Part shown: positions 7,889 through 8,795 of the stretch, piece after piece
How the letters are laid out: the number at the start of each line of letters is the position of its first letter
Numbering within the stretch: position 1 is the stretch's first letter
Assembly (NCBI GenBank): GCA_013361075.1
Contig: JABWAJ010000209.1
Coordinates: forward strand, 1-8,795
DNA from: Saprospiraceae bacterium
GTDB lineage: Bacteria > Bacteroidota > Bacteroidia > Chitinophagales > Saprospiraceae
Length of the DNA: 8,795 nt
Direction of reading: 5' to 3'
Translations under genes and position numbers: made by a program
The notes under the pieces: generated by a model
The model's input: only the letters and a program-made list of their open reading frames with translations
Told to the model about the DNA's origin: nothing
Databases searched by the model: none

Positions 7889-8795
7889 ATGTCATTCAGG
7901 GCAGAAAAATACCTAAGTTTTAAAGAGTCAGAGCTGGCTCAAAAAGAAAGTTTTTTCGACGATAAATCCAGTGCAGATATCCAGGATTTATTCCTGGAAA
8001 TATTACATGGCGGCGTACATGGGTTCTGCTTCAGCCTCTATGAGGACGGCCAAAAACCGGGCGATATCATTTCCGCTCCGCAAATCAGGCGACGGCTGCA
8101 AATCCTGAAACCCTATTCCCAGTGGGTAAGGTCGTTTTCCTGCATCGAAGGCAACGAATTGATTCCCCAAATTGCCAAAGAAATGGGGATGAAAACCATG
8201 GTTGGCGCCTGGCTCGGCAACGACGAAGACAAAAACCAACAGGAAATTGAAGCCCTCATTCAATTGATAAACAATGGGTTTGTTGACATAGCTGCGGTGG
8301 GCAATGAAGTGCTCTACCGGAAAGACCTGTCGGAAGAAGAGCTGATCGCAAAAATTTTGCACGTAAAAGAAGCCACTTCCAACGTTCCGGTCGGCTATGT
8401 GGACGCTTACTACGAATTTGTGAAAAGACCAGCCATTTCCGAAGTCTGCGATGTGATTTTATGCAATTGCTATCCCTATTGGGAAGGCACGGACTTCAAA
8501 TATTCCCTCCAGCACATGCGACAAATGTATGGCCAGGCCCTTCATGCCGGAAAGGGAAAACGGGTCATCATTACAGAAACAGGCTGGCCAAGCCAGGGCG
8601 AAAGCCTGGGAGAGGCCGTACCCTCTGCCATGAATGCAATGAAGTATTTCATCAACACCCAATTATGGGCGATGGATGATGACGTAGAAGTCTTTTACTT
8701 CTCTTCATTCGACGAATCCTGGAAAGTGGGCGCTGAAGGTGAAGTGGGCGCTTATTGGGGAATTTGGGACAAAAACGAAAAGCTAAAATTCTCAG
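7889..8795 (+). CDS. Free-standing GH17 family glycoside hydrolase, cytosolic, 3' end missing
   Basis: The frame is open from the ATG at 7889 to the right edge, giving 302 codons without a stop. The N-terminus (MSFRAEKYLSFKESELA) is polar and has no signal peptide or lipobox, so a cytosolic location is likely. GH17 signatures in order are GFCFSLYEDGQKPGD, WVRSFSC, GAWLGND, the acid/base in AVGNEVLYR (Glu140), VGYVDAYYEF, CYPYWEG, the nucleophile in IITETGWPS (Glu230), and FYFSSFDESWK. It aligns without large gaps to the GH17 half of the preceding fusion protein, with somewhat over half of residues identical by eye, and the two are clearly paralogues. The visible part already reaches the point where the fusion protein ends (KLKF against KLKY), so either the stop lies just past the window or an extra domain follows. 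The expected role is hydrolysis or transglycosylation of imported beta-1,3-gluco-oligosaccharides; the exact activity is not determinable. The ATG is preceded by ATCAACC. Confidence 0.85.
   Translation, partial: MSFRAEKYLSFKESELAQKESFFDDKSSADIQDLFLEILHGGVHGFCFSLYEDGQKPGDIISAPQIRRRLQILKPYSQWVRSFSCIEGNELIPQIAKEMGMKTMVGAWLGNDEDKNQQEIEALIQLINNGFVDIAAVGNEVLYRKDLSEEELIAKILHVKEATSNVPVGYVDAYYEFVKRPAISEVCDVILCNCYPYWEGTDFKYSLQHMRQMYGQALHAGKGKRVIITETGWPSQGESLGEAVPSAMNAMKYFINTQLWAMDDDVEVFYFSSFDESWKVGAEGEVGAYWGIWDKNEKLKFS

Overview
The window reads as part of a beta-glucan (laminarin-like, beta-1,3 with probable beta-1,6 branches) utilisation locus of a member of the Bacteroidota. This placement is an inference. 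It rests on the gene content (GH17 and GH30 enzymes, a GPH-type sugar symporter and a probable sugar phosphorylase packed on one strand), a lipoprotein-type glycoside hydrolase, and A-rich start contexts without clear Shine-Dalgarno sequences. No SusC/SusD pair, sigma/anti-sigma pair or regulator lies inside the window, so the genus cannot be named and the locus very probably extends on both sides.

Layout, all on the + strand. (1) Positions 1-2811 hold the 3' part of a large gene whose frame is open to the left edge. Its product resembles (alpha/alpha)6-barrel inverting phosphorylases and is probably a beta-1,3-glucan phosphorylase. (2) Positions 2815-5499 encode a lipoprotein with two catalytic modules, GH17 then GH30. 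(3) Positions 5492-7840 encode a complete GPH/MFS permease fused in frame to a GH17 domain. (4) Positions 7889-8795 hold a second, free-standing GH17 without a signal peptide; it runs off the right edge and is a paralogue of the GH17 half of gene 3. The genes are separated by 3, -8 and 48 bases, which suggests one transcript.

Proposed working model (inference). The lipoprotein cuts beta-1,3 chains with GH17 and removes or cuts beta-1,6-linked glucose with GH30 outside the inner membrane. The permease brings the oligosaccharides in, and the GH17 tethered to its cytosolic face, together with the soluble GH17, trims or remodels them on arrival. The phosphorylase then releases glucose 1-phosphate. 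The permease-glycosidase fusion is the most unusual item in the window. No RNA genes, mobile elements, CRISPR arrays or convincing terminators were seen, and no intergenic stretch exceeds 48 bases.
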